NCBI GenBank assembly: GCA_016716335.1 | Contig: JADJWN010000004.1 | Span: 186,001 to 250,000, forward strand | Length of the DNA: 64,000 nucleotides | Direction: 5' to 3' | From: Saprospiraceae bacterium | Lineage (GTDB): Bacteria > Bacteroidota > Bacteroidia > Chitinophagales > Saprospiraceae | Shown: positions 51,094 through 59,222 of the stretch, piece by piece | Numbering within the stretch: the first letter of the stretch is position 1 | Layout of the letters: every line of letters begins with the position of its first letter | Made by a program: the position numbers and the translations under genes | The notes under the pieces: generated by a model | What the model was told of the DNA's origin: nothing | Database searches by the model: none | The model's input: the letters and a program-made list of their open reading frames with translations, nothing else

Positions 51094-51474
51094 ATCTCCT
51101 GCATAAGTCAGGGTAAAACAGAAAAACTGTTGCAATGTTTGAAACAGACCTTCCGGATTAAATATCTTTATAACTTTGAGGATATAGCATAAACAGGTCA
51201 ATAAGTTCATTGAAACTGAATTGTGTATCAGAGCTTCGCTGCAGGGGGCAAGCGGCAAAAAATAAGCAATTTTATAGATGAGCCCTGGTAGCTCCATGAG
51301 ATATATGAGTGATAGTGATCCGCCTTTACGGAGACTTATTTTGCAGCTAATTCTGTCCGGAATACATGCCCGTCCGCAGACTGGGTTTTACTGATGCATA
51401 GTTCGGGTTGAAATAAGACTATTGCAAAAACCCCCGATGCTGTTTGTTGTTTTTTTTTAAAAAAATATCCGATT

Positions 51475-51723
51475 ATGTGGAAAGAAGAATCCAATGCGCT
51501 GAAAGCGGAGTTCATTTTTAATGATTTTCAGGAAGCATTTTCCTTCCTGATACAGGTAGCGATGGAGTCAGAAAAGATGAACCATCACCCGACTATCATT
51601 AATACCTATAATAAAGTATGGATAGAATTGCAGACCCATGATGCGGGAAATGTAATTACTTCCAAAGACAGGAAACTTTCAGAGGTGATTTCACGTATAT
51701 ATAGAAGATACATAGGGAGCTAA
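51475..51723 (+). CDS. 4a-hydroxytetrahydrobiopterin dehydratase (pterin carbinolamine dehydratase)
   Basis: An 82-residue PCD-fold protein that dehydrates 4a-hydroxypterin in the cycle of aromatic amino-acid hydroxylases. The active-site motif EKMNHHP (residues about 36-42) and late DRKLSEVISRIYR match the family; the first strand has an FIFNDFQEAFSFL pattern. Shorter than most (about 95) by its N terminus. No hydroxylase gene is adjacent. It stands alone before the Crp-type gene. Confidence 0.9.
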   Translation: MWKEESNALKAEFIFNDFQEAFSFLIQVAMESEKMNHHPTIINTYNKVWIELQTHDAGNVITSKDRKLSEVISRIYRRYIGS

Positions 51724-51783
51724 GCCTCAATTTGTGTCTTTATAAGATGAGGCTGTGATTTTATGATACTGAATCGTAATTGA

Positions 51784-52494
51784 ATGCCATTATCCATGCA
51801 GATGTCAAGACAATTTAAACAGAGAGAGCAATCTCACCCTTTGTTGGAGAAGTTTTTTAAAGATGCCGCAACTTTGAGTTTGCTGGCAAAGATGCCTTTT
51901 TTGGAATGTGATAAAAATGACCACATTTACACTATTGACGACCCCGCCGATAAAGTGTACTTTTTGCTGGACGGAGCTGTAAAACTCAGTATCAGCGGAG
52001 AGGGTGGGAGAGAGCTTACCAAGACCATTATCAATCCGGGACTGTTCTTTGGCGAACTGGCATTGGTTGAAAATGAAGTACGCAGGGATACCGCCACAGC
52101 TCTTGAGCCCTGCGTAATAATTCCATTTTCAAGAGAAAAATTCCTATCCATGGTATTGAAAAATCCGGGTTTTGGTACTTCAGTATTGATGGGTTCGACG
52201 GACAAAATATCAAGAATGGAAAAAAAGCTCGAATCCTTGTTGTTTCTGGATACCAAATCCCGAATCATTGCCTATCTCATCGAACTGGTCGAATCCCGGG
52301 GCGAACGTATCGGATATGAATGGGTAGTGCGCAATATTGCTACACATCAGGATATAGCCAATCTTACGGCTACTTCCCGACAATCTGTGACCACAGCACT
52401 CAACGATCTCAGGGATGCCGGTATTATCACATTTGACCGCCGCAGACTACTGGTAAGAAATCTGGATAAACTCCGGAAAATGGTCGAGTTCTGA
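51784..52494 (+). CDS. Crp/Fnr-family transcriptional regulator
   Basis: A 236-residue regulator: cyclic-nucleotide-binding-like beta barrel (residues about 40-140, with GELALVENEVRRDTATALEP), dimer helix, then a winged helix-turn-helix with ATHQDIANLTATSRQSVTTALNDLRDAG. There is no cluster of N-terminal Cys, so an iron-sulfur Fnr type is unlikely; the effector is unknown. Its position next to the divergently placed sulfur operon suggests, without proof, that it controls it. Confidence 0.9.
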   Translation: MPLSMQMSRQFKQREQSHPLLEKFFKDAATLSLLAKMPFLECDKNDHIYTIDDPADKVYFLLDGAVKLSISGEGGRELTKTIINPGLFFGELALVENEVRRDTATALEPCVIIPFSREKFLSMVLKNPGFGTSVLMGSTDKISRMEKKLESLLFLDTKSRIIAYLIELVESRGERIGYEWVVRNIATHQDIANLTATSRQSVTTALNDLRDAGIITFDRRRLLVRNLDKLRKMVEF

Positions 52495-52590
52495 GTAAAT
52501 CGAGGGAATGTTAAATATGCTTTCTTATAATCTTTATGGATTCAGCAGTTTATTCAATATTCCGATCAGAAGACTGTCGAAATCATTGCC

Positions 52591-52645
52591 CCAAAAATAA
52601 AACAACCCGAATTTTACCGCATAATGGCAATTTGAATTCGGGTTG
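52591..52645 (-). terminator. terminator of the DsrE-DsrC-Sqr operon
   Basis: CAACCCGAATT (52603-52613) and AATTCGGGTTG (52635-52645) form an 11-bp perfect stem; on the minus strand it is followed by TTTTATTTTT. It lies between convergent genes (Crp/Fnr and DsrE). Confidence 0.8.
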
Positions 52646-52675
52646 TCCGGGAGTGCTGTTGCATTGCTTCTATAA

Positions 52676-53158
52676 TCAAATGAAAAGCATGTGTGTGCCT
52701 ACACCCGCACCCTGTCGGTAGAAATCACCTACGGTCAGAATACCATCCAGTTCGTCAATCATATCTTCCCGGTTGTAGTGAAACATATCCATAGCCAGTT
52801 TGCAGGCCCAGAGCTTTACTCCGGAGGCAGACAGTATGTCCAGAAATTCTCTCACATCAGGTATGTCCAGTTTTTCCATTTCCTTTTTCATCATTGAGGT
52901 AGCCAAAGCCTCTACTCCCGGAAGTCCTCCCAGCAGGGTAGGCATGTGCATGGCCGGATTACCTACCGTCGCAATGTGCAGGTCATTCAGCTTCTTTTTG
53001 TGGATTGCCTCAAGACCAAAGAATGTAAAGAATATTTCTGCTTCTATGCCTTCCATGCGGGCACCATTGGCCAGCACAAAACCCGCATACACGTTTTCCA
53101 GTGTGGCTTTTGAAAGGATAATCATCATTTTTCGGATGGCTCCATTATCTTCTTGCAT
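52676..53158 (-). CDS. DsrE-family (DsrE/DsrF/DrsH-like) sulfur-relay protein
   Basis: A 160-residue protein of the DsrE/DrsH-like group that carries sulfane sulfur on a Cys. The conserved Cys is in KLWACKLAMDMF (around residue 118), and the N terminus has ILSKATLENVYAGFVLANGA. It follows the DsrC/TusE-like gene by 36 bp on the minus strand and belongs to the Sqr operon (54756 to 52676). Inference: it accepts sulfur released by sulfide oxidation. Confidence 0.85.
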   Translation of the reverse strand: MQEDNGAIRKMMIILSKATLENVYAGFVLANGARMEGIEAEIFFTFFGLEAIHKKKLNDLHIATVGNPAMHMPTLLGGLPGVEALATSMMKKEMEKLDIPDVREFLDILSASGVKLWACKLAMDMFHYNREDMIDELDGILTVGDFYRQGAGVGTHMLFI

Positions 53159-53194
53159 GATATGCGATTTTTAGTTTTAGTGAATGTTTTGGTT

Positions 53195-53503
53195 TCAGAT
53201 ACAACTTACAGGCTTCGGAATGCCTGCGATTTTTGTGGCGGTTTTCAGAGGAGCTACCGGAAACAATTCGTAAAACTCCTTGATATCCACCACTCCGCTT
53301 TTACCAATCTTACGGATACTGAGTGGTACATCATTTTTATATTCTTTCTGAATATACTCTATCACTTCCCAATGCCGGGGTGTAAGCTGCAGATTGTTTT
53401 CTGCTGCCAAAGCTTCACCCACTGCCTTATCCCATTGGGAGAAATCCGTCATAAAACCTTCTTCGTTGACTGAGATGGTTTTTCCAGCTATCTGTTTTTC
53501 CAT
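53195..53503 (-). CDS. DsrC/TusE-family sulfur carrier, single C-terminal Cys
   Basis: A 102-residue DsrC-fold protein: GFMTDFSQWDKAVGEALA start, LTPRHWEVIEYIQ middle, and the flexible arm GIPKPVSCI at the end. Only the penultimate Cys is present; the second Cys of true DsrC (before GIPKP) is replaced by Ala, as in TusE-type proteins. It sits between the sulfide:quinone oxidoreductase-like and DsrE-like genes, so it probably relays sulfur within this operon rather than taking part in dissimilatory sulfite reduction. Confidence 0.9.
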   Translation of the reverse strand: MEKQIAGKTISVNEEGFMTDFSQWDKAVGEALAAENNLQLTPRHWEVIEYIQKEYKNDVPLSIRKIGKSGVVDIKEFYELFPVAPLKTATKIAGIPKPVSCI

Positions 53504-53520
53504 GATTATTTATTTTATGG

Positions 53521-54756
53521 TTAATTAAAATTTTTACCTGCGGTCTGCATTTCCGGAGTTACAAATGGGATTGGCCTTGCTTTGAGCAGAATATTCCAAT
53601 ATATCCATCTGAAAGCCAGTTTGCCCAAGTGGTTGATCCGGTTTTCCTTCAATAATCTTAAAGGTCCGATGCCCGGAATCGGGAAGGTACCCTCTACCGG
53701 CTCATGGTCATAGTTGAAGTCTATAAGCAGTGCCTTGCCTCCTCCCGTCTCCACAAAACAATTGGCATGGCCATCAAATGCAGCCTTCATATCTTTACTC
53801 TGTATGTAATTCAGGATATTTTCAGTCAGAATTTCGGCTTCGAAGTGTACCACAGATCCCGCTTTGGAAGTAGGCACATTGGTGGCATCTCCTATCACAA
53901 ATATATCGGGGTGGATTTTGGATTGCAGCGTGGACTTATCCGTAGGGACAAAGGCCAGATCATCACCGAGCCCGGAGTTTTCAATCAGTTCGCTTCCTTT
54001 GTTGGTCGGTACAGTGACCAACAGGTCAAAAGGTACCTCCCTGCCGCCATAATCTCTGATTACCTTCTTCTCATTATCCACGCTTTCTATGGCAAAATCC
54101 GGCTCAATTGCTATATTTTTTTCTTTCAGCAGGTACTCCAGAGTAGCTGTAGCCTTAGGCTTGGTAAAAGCCCCGCTGAGCGGAGTTACATAAGTGATCG
54201 AAACTTTGTCCCGCATATTCTTTTCTTTAAAGAAACTGTCTGCAAGAAATGAAAACTCAAGGGGTGCTACCGGACATTTGATAGGCATTTCGGTGATATG
54301 CACCACCAGTCTGCCACCTTCCCAGGTAGCCAACTTGTCACGAAGCGCCAATGCACCTTCAAAGCTGTAAAAATCAAAAACCGATTTTCTCCACTCCGGT
54401 CCGGCCATCCCGGCTACTTCTTCAGGGGCAATTTCTGTTCCGGTGGCGATGATCAGTATGTCATAGGCGTAATCTTCCCCATCTGCAAAACTTACTGACT
54501 TAGCAGCAGGATTGATTTTTTGTGCTTCTTTATGCAGAAATACCACATCTTTCGGTATGAAATCCGTGATTGGTTTTACGATATCTTCCGGAGCATACTG
54601 ACCAAACGGCAAAAACAAGAATCCCGGCTGATAGTAATGCTTGTCTCTTGCATCCGCTATGGCAATTTCCCATTCACCCGGCTTCAGGGCTTTTCTCAAG
54701 TGGTTGGCCATAATTGTACCGCCGGTACCGGCTCCGAGTATTAATAACCTTTTCAT
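53521..54756 (-). CDS. sqr: sulfide:quinone oxidoreductase-like flavoprotein
   Basis: FAD-dependent oxidoreductase of about 411 residues: dinucleotide-binding start MKRLLILGAGTGGT, FLFLPFGQ, ATGTEIAPEEV, and the late VIGDATNVPTSKAGSV that holds the FAD ribityl site. Length and pattern fit sulfide:quinone oxidoreductases, which oxidise sulfide and pass electrons to quinone. Of the usual Cys, only one clear candidate is seen in IKCPVAP (around residue 160), so I keep some doubt on activity. The ATG at 54756 is preferred over 54777 because the FAD motif starts there. It is the first gene of the operon with the DsrC- and DsrE-like genes. Confidence 0.82.
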   Translation of the reverse strand: MKRLLILGAGTGGTIMANHLRKALKPGEWEIAIADARDKHYYQPGFLFLPFGQYAPEDIVKPITDFIPKDVVFLHKEAQKINPAAKSVSFADGEDYAYDILIIATGTEIAPEEVAGMAGPEWRKSVFDFYSFEGALALRDKLATWEGGRLVVHITEMPIKCPVAPLEFSFLADSFFKEKNMRDKVSITYVTPLSGAFTKPKATATLEYLLKEKNIAIEPDFAIESVDNEKKVIRDYGGREVPFDLLVTVPTNKGSELIENSGLGDDLAFVPTDKSTLQSKIHPDIFVIGDATNVPTSKAGSVVHFEAEILTENILNYIQSKDMKAAFDGHANCFVETGGGKALLIDFNYDHEPVEGTFPIPGIGPLRLLKENRINHLGKLAFRWIYWNILLKARPIPFVTPEMQTAGKNFN

Positions 54757-54888
54757 CTTTTTGTATTTACAGTACAAAAGTAAAAGTCGTACACTGCTGC
54801 TTTTAATGACTTTGATTATCCCGGATTATGATCTTAAGCAGTATTTTTCTGAAAGTATAAAATTGTATTTTTACCAAAAATTCTCAAT

Positions 54889-55188
54889 ATGCATGAAGGG
54901 GATAAAAAATTTAAGGAACAATGGGAAAAAACATTGGAAGGTGGCAGGATACGATATGCCCTGATACACGGGAGTATATTCGGATTTGCAGTATTTGTGA
55001 TCGTCAATTTATGGAGTCTTAAAGACCAGAGTTTTCCAGAGGTGTACTTATCGCGACGGGCTTTAGATCAGGCGGTGGCTATGGTACTGGCCGGTATATT
55101 GGGCTATGGTACCTTAAAATGGTGGATGAATCAGAATATCTACAGAAAAATTCTGCAAAGAGAAAAGGAAAATAAATCAAGCCCATAA
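54889..55188 (+). CDS. small two-helix membrane protein, unknown function
   Basis: A 99-residue protein with two membrane segments (about residues 24-44 and 60-80), a charged N terminus (MHEGDKKFKEQWEKTLEGG) and a basic C terminus. No family recognised. It stands alone, divergent from the Sqr operon; a promoter region of about 130 bp separates them. Confidence 0.65.
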   Translation: MHEGDKKFKEQWEKTLEGGRIRYALIHGSIFGFAVFVIVNLWSLKDQSFPEVYLSRRALDQAVAMVLAGILGYGTLKWWMNQNIYRKILQREKENKSSP

Positions 55189-55255
55189 TGCTCCGCCCAG
55201 TGAAAGCAGTTGTAATCTGATACGGAGCAGCTTTATGAATAACCTCTGTGTGGAT

Positions 55256-56664
55256 TTAAAACACATTGGCAACTCCGGTAGCCTGCAGCATCAGGTAATG
55301 CAGGTCGGTGTTCAGGACAAAAGGTTTCAGCAGCTCACTGCCCGGACCAAACATGGCGAGTTCGGTATAATCAGCACTATGCTCATTGCTGCCGAAAGCC
55401 ACTGAAGTATGCTCCGCCTGTATCGCCCCGTATTTTTCATAAGGTAATTTGTATGGATTATAACCCTTGTCGTCATCCAGCTTTTTGTAAGAAGCAAGTA
55501 TATCAATGGCCTGCTCTCTGCTCAGTACATAGTTTTGCAGATTTCGCACTTTATCTATCAGAAAATCCGGTGAGTCCTCCGGCTTGATGTTCATAAGTAT
55601 CTGGTCGTTGGTGGATTTGAACTGGAATAATTTCTCAAAGTTTTTGTCTGCATCCTTGCCGTAATATAATCCCGGATTGGCATTTCCGTGGTCAGAGGTG
55701 ATGATGACCAGTGTATTACCATCCTCCTCTGCAAACTGTACTGCTGCTTTTACCGCCTGATCAAAGGCGATCTGATCATATATCAGCGCTGCACTGTCAT
55801 TGGCATGTGCAGCCCAGTCCACCTTGCCGCCCTCTACCTGCATGACAAAGCCTTTGGGATGGTCTTTCATCAGCTGGATGGCTTTTTTGGTCATTTCGGC
55901 CAGCGACGGAATATTATATTTCAGCGTGGCATCCATCTCCCGGTCCAGTTCATAGGGCAGGCCATTGTCAGCAAAAACACACATCACGGGCTTGGTCTCA
56001 TCGGTGCCCAGCATGCCCAGTTTGTCAGTGGCTACATGATAGCCTGCAGCTTTGTATTCTTCAAGCAAATTTCTCTTATCCGCTCTTTTGGTGAAATATT
56101 GCAGTCCTCCGCCCATCATCACGTCAAATCTGAGTTTGAGATATTGATCTGCAATCTCTGCCTGCTCCCCACGGGTTTTGCTTACGACACAAAATCCGGC
56201 AGGTGTAGCATGGGTGATGGGCACAGTAGTGACACATCCTACTTTTTTGCCTGCTTTTTTGAATTTCTGCAATATGGGCAGGTATTCCTCTCCGTTGTCT
56301 CCCAGATTGAGCCTGCCGTTTTTTACTCTGTGGCCTCCGCCCCATGCAGAGCTCGCAGCAGCCGAGTCTGTGACCAGCGAACTGGCAGATGCCGTATCCA
56401 TCAATGCCCGGCTCACTTTCTGCTGTCTGTACAGATCCATCCAGAAACTACCCTTCCCGTCTCTCCTTCTGACAAAAAGATCTGCCATGGTCAGTGTACC
56501 CTGACTCATGCCGTCACTTACCATAAATATGATGTTTTTGCCTTTCGCTTCAGTGTGCCTCCTGCCAGTGCAGACCCTGAAGTGGAACAACTCTGAAAAG
56601 GAAGAATAAATGCACCTGCACCTGCTGCCAGTGCCGTTTGCTGAAAGAACTTACGCCTCTGCAT
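55256..56664 (-). CDS. Tat-exported alkaline phosphatase (PhoA family), frameshifted
   Basis: About 470 residues when repaired. The ATG at 56664 starts a twin-arginine-like signal, MQRRKFFQQTALAAGAGAF, ending in a lipobox-like FQSC. The catalytic domain follows in the frame from 56590 to 55256: NIIFMVSDGMSQGT (metal and catalytic start), DSAAASSAWGGG with the phosphorylated Ser region, VEGGKVDWAAHAND and TSDHGNANPG, and EHTSVAFGSNEHS. The frames join if one A is added near 56555 (giving GGTTEAKGKNII). It hydrolyses phosphomonoesters outside the cytoplasm. It is monocistronic in the visible context. Confidence 0.88.
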
Positions 56665-57016
56665 AATATGTACAATTAAAATAATGTGTGCGAAGGTACA
56701 TTTTTAGTAAAAAATGTGGGTAAAGGATTATGTTAAATTATTGTATGCTTTATTTTTTGTATTTTGATCAGTCATTCACAATATCACAGATGAATTGACC
56801 AAATGGTAAAGTGAGGATTTTACCTTTCGGTTATTTGGGAAGTCGGTTACTTTGACTGCTATTGTAAGGAGTGGAGCAAGACAGAAGTCTTTTTATTCAG
56901 ATTTTAAACTCCCGCTTTTTCAAAGACCAAATTATCGTTTTCACCAATTTCAGCGGTCAGGCGGATCTAAATCTGACCCATGAATATTATTTTTACAGAC
57001 AGCAAAAAAAGGAAAA
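56665..57016. other. gene-free interval upstream of the CRISPR-associated gene group
   Basis: About 350 bp between divergent genes (alkaline phosphatase and the WYL regulator). It should hold both promoters. A weak TACCTTCG box lies upstream of the phosphatase gene. I see no array repeats, RNA gene or coding frame here. Confidence 0.5.
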
Positions 57017-57913
57017 ATGGAATACAGTAAAATCCTGAGGGTATTGAAAATGGTACAGTATCTTACCAACTATCCTCCCAAATCTGTCTCAAGACTCGAA
57101 GATCTCCTCGGAATCAGCACTGCCACTGCCTACCGGTACCTCCAGTTACTTAAGGATATAGGCTATGATGTAGTCAGCGATGAACACAATGCTTATTATA
57201 TTTCCGATATCAAAAATACACACCGCCTCACGGATGAGGAAAAGAAATGGATTGCTGTATTGCTCAAGGCCAATGCCAAAGAAGACATAGTGTCTAAGTC
57301 CATATTGCACAAATTGTCCATCAAAGAGACCCTGCCCGACCCGGTCAATCTTGCTGCACTCCATAGACTCAAACTGCTGAATAACCTGCGTACAGCAGCA
57401 GGTAACCGCATGCCTGTACTTATCAAGCAATATATCTCCGGAGACTCAGGTGGCAAAGCCTCCGATCGCAGGGTCATACCCTATCAGATCAACGAATACA
57501 ATATGTCCGTGACAGCTTGGGATATGGATAAGGAAGCTTTCCGGATATTCAAGGTGTACAGAATGGATGATGTAGAGCTCATGGAAATGGATACACAAAG
57601 TCATAAGAGGATACCTCCGCCTGATATGGATATCTTCGGTATGGCAGGGTACAGCTATACAGAAGTTTCAGTCAGGTTGTCAGTCAGGGCTGCTTCAATA
57701 TTGAAAGAGGAATATCCGCAGGCACAAATGTATATCACAGAAAATCCTCATAATGCCGGATTTCCATTTGACCTGCATATAAAAGTCTGTGGCTATGAAG
57801 GGATTGGACGGTTTGTTTTGGGATTGATGGGAGAAGTTATGGTAATTTCAGACGATGGTTTTAAGAATTATCTCAGAAAAAAACTGCAATCTATGACCAT
57901 TCTCACAAATTGA
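57017..57913 (+). CDS. HTH-WYL-domain transcriptional regulator
   Basis: A 298-residue regulator with an N-terminal winged helix-turn-helix (residues about 1-65, LEDLLGISTATAYRYLQLLKDIGY) and a WYL-like domain (about 155-210, with ISGDSGGKASDRRVIPYQINEYN and FRIFKVYRM), then a C-terminal WCX-type extension. WYL regulators are often linked to CRISPR-Cas and other defence operons. Here it lies 36 bp before the HIRAN gene and 504 bp before cas6, all co-directional, so it probably controls this operon. Ligand unknown; nucleic-acid binding is known for some relatives. Confidence 0.87.
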   Translation: MEYSKILRVLKMVQYLTNYPPKSVSRLEDLLGISTATAYRYLQLLKDIGYDVVSDEHNAYYISDIKNTHRLTDEEKKWIAVLLKANAKEDIVSKSILHKLSIKETLPDPVNLAALHRLKLLNNLRTAAGNRMPVLIKQYISGDSGGKASDRRVIPYQINEYNMSVTAWDMDKEAFRIFKVYRMDDVELMEMDTQSHKRIPPPDMDIFGMAGYSYTEVSVRLSVRAASILKEEYPQAQMYITENPHNAGFPFDLHIKVCGYEGIGRFVLGLMGEVMVISDDGFKNYLRKKLQSMTILTN

Positions 57914-57949
57914 GAATAGCATAACTGATCTTTGCCATAAAAAGGAATT

Positions 57950-58348
57950 ATGCAAAGAATTGAATTTATCAGACAACTCTTAGGCTCAGTACTGGTAATC
58001 GGATCAGGCCAAAAAGTCATATCCTCTGCAAAGCCTGTACAACCACACTGGATCTATAGACACATACTGCACGGCACAGCCTACTATCAGGCGGCAGCGG
58101 TGGCTCCTATGCTCTCTCCCGGTGACCTTCTGACTATGAAACGTGAACCGCAAAACCCCTACGACCGTTATGCCGTTGCGGTGTATTTTCAGGAGTACAA
58201 ACTCGGATATATGCCGAGGAAGGATAATAGAATATTCAGCAGGTTGCTCGATCGCCACCCTGAAAGATACAGGGCTGAAATCAACGAAATCATCATATAC
58301 GAAAACGATTTTGTGCAAATAGAGATGGAAATTTTTGAAATCGGGTGA
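57950..58348 (+). CDS. stand-alone HIRAN-domain protein
   Basis: A 132-residue protein. A short N-terminal segment (residues 1-35) is followed by a HIRAN domain: HGTAYYQAAAV, LSPGDLLTMKREPQNPYDRYAVAVYF and KLGYMPRKDNRIFSRLL. HIRAN domains bind DNA ends or damaged DNA, usually fused to helicases; here it is alone. It lies between a WYL regulator and cas6 with short gaps (36 and 69 bp), so it may be an accessory of the CRISPR-Cas system. Confidence 0.85.
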   Translation: MQRIEFIRQLLGSVLVIGSGQKVISSAKPVQPHWIYRHILHGTAYYQAAAVAPMLSPGDLLTMKREPQNPYDRYAVAVYFQEYKLGYMPRKDNRIFSRLLDRHPERYRAEINEIIIYENDFVQIEMEIFEIG

Positions 58349-58417
58349 AAATCAGAAGAAAGTTGTATATTGTCAATCCATTGAGAAAAATGATTAAAAA
58401 CTAACCGGATTAAACCT

Positions 58418-59194
58418 ATGCGACTTCGTATCACCTTAGAGCACAAAGCAGGCATTATCCTCCCATGGGATTATCAGTATCCCGTACAGGAATGGATATA
58501 TCGCACCCTGTCCAAAGCAGATACCGTGCTGGCTACCATGCTGCATGATGCAGGATATGAGTGGACGGGGAAGGGATTCAAATTGTTTGCCTTTGGCAGA
58601 TGGACTTCTATGCCTTACAAAGCGATGGGTAATACAGGGATGAAACTTCTGGCCGGCCAATCACAGATTACCGTTTCCTTTCTTCTGCCGGAAGTATTAT
58701 CAGCCTTCGTTTCCGGATTGTTTCAGGGACAAAGTCATGTATTTTATTTTCGCGGTGCTACACCCCTGGCAATTCAGGTAGTGGGAGTTGAGATTGAATC
58801 CTTGCCGGCGTTTACAGATGGCAGCACTCGGTACAGCCTGCTCTCCGGCGCCCGGATTTCGCTAAATGTGGAAGGCAGACCACAACCTCTCTATGTCGGC
58901 CCTGACTATCCGCAGTATGCCGATCGGATATTGCGCAATCTGCTTCATAAACACAATGCTTCATGTACAGAGGCTGAAAGGATAGGTGAGGCAAAGGATA
59001 GCAGTTTCAATTGCATTTCAGAAGTAAAAACGCAAAAGGTCAATCTTGTGAAAGACGGAAATCTCATTGAAATGATCGGATACAAATACAATTTTGAGCT
59101 GACTGCTCCGGCCGCACTGCATAGAGTAGCCTACCTGGCCGGGGTAGGAGAGGAGTGTAGTCTGGGGATGGGTTGGGTGGAGAGGATGGAGTAG
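58418..59194 (+). CDS. cas6: CRISPR RNA endonuclease Cas6
   Basis: A 258-residue RAMP-fold nuclease that cuts pre-crRNA within repeats. N-terminal strand MRLRITLEHKAG, a central FKLFAFGRWT and FLLPEVLSAFVSGLFQ, and the C-terminal glycine-rich loop GVGEECSLGMGWVER are typical. A His near residue 35-45 that could be catalytic is present (LHDAGYEW), but I cannot fix it. Base composition resembles the upstream host-like genes; cas3 starts 28 bp downstream in visibly more AT-rich sequence. Confidence 0.9.
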   Translation: MRLRITLEHKAGIILPWDYQYPVQEWIYRTLSKADTVLATMLHDAGYEWTGKGFKLFAFGRWTSMPYKAMGNTGMKLLAGQSQITVSFLLPEVLSAFVSGLFQGQSHVFYFRGATPLAIQVVGVEIESLPAFTDGSTRYSLLSGARISLNVEGRPQPLYVGPDYPQYADRILRNLLHKHNASCTEAERIGEAKDSSFNCISEVKTQKVNLVKDGNLIEMIGYKYNFELTAPAALHRVAYLAGVGEECSLGMGWVERME

Positions 59195-59222
59195 GTATTT
59201 TAATATAATTAAATCAAATAAA

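Noticed and set aside
50782..51297. 171-codon frame as a separate gene upstream of the vWA gene
   Set aside because: Its C-terminal part is the N-terminal half of the vWA protein in a shifted frame; the part above 51093 has no coding look.
55688..56596. 302-codon frame antisense to alkaline phosphatase
   Set aside because: Shadow of the phosphatase, whose motifs are unmistakable.
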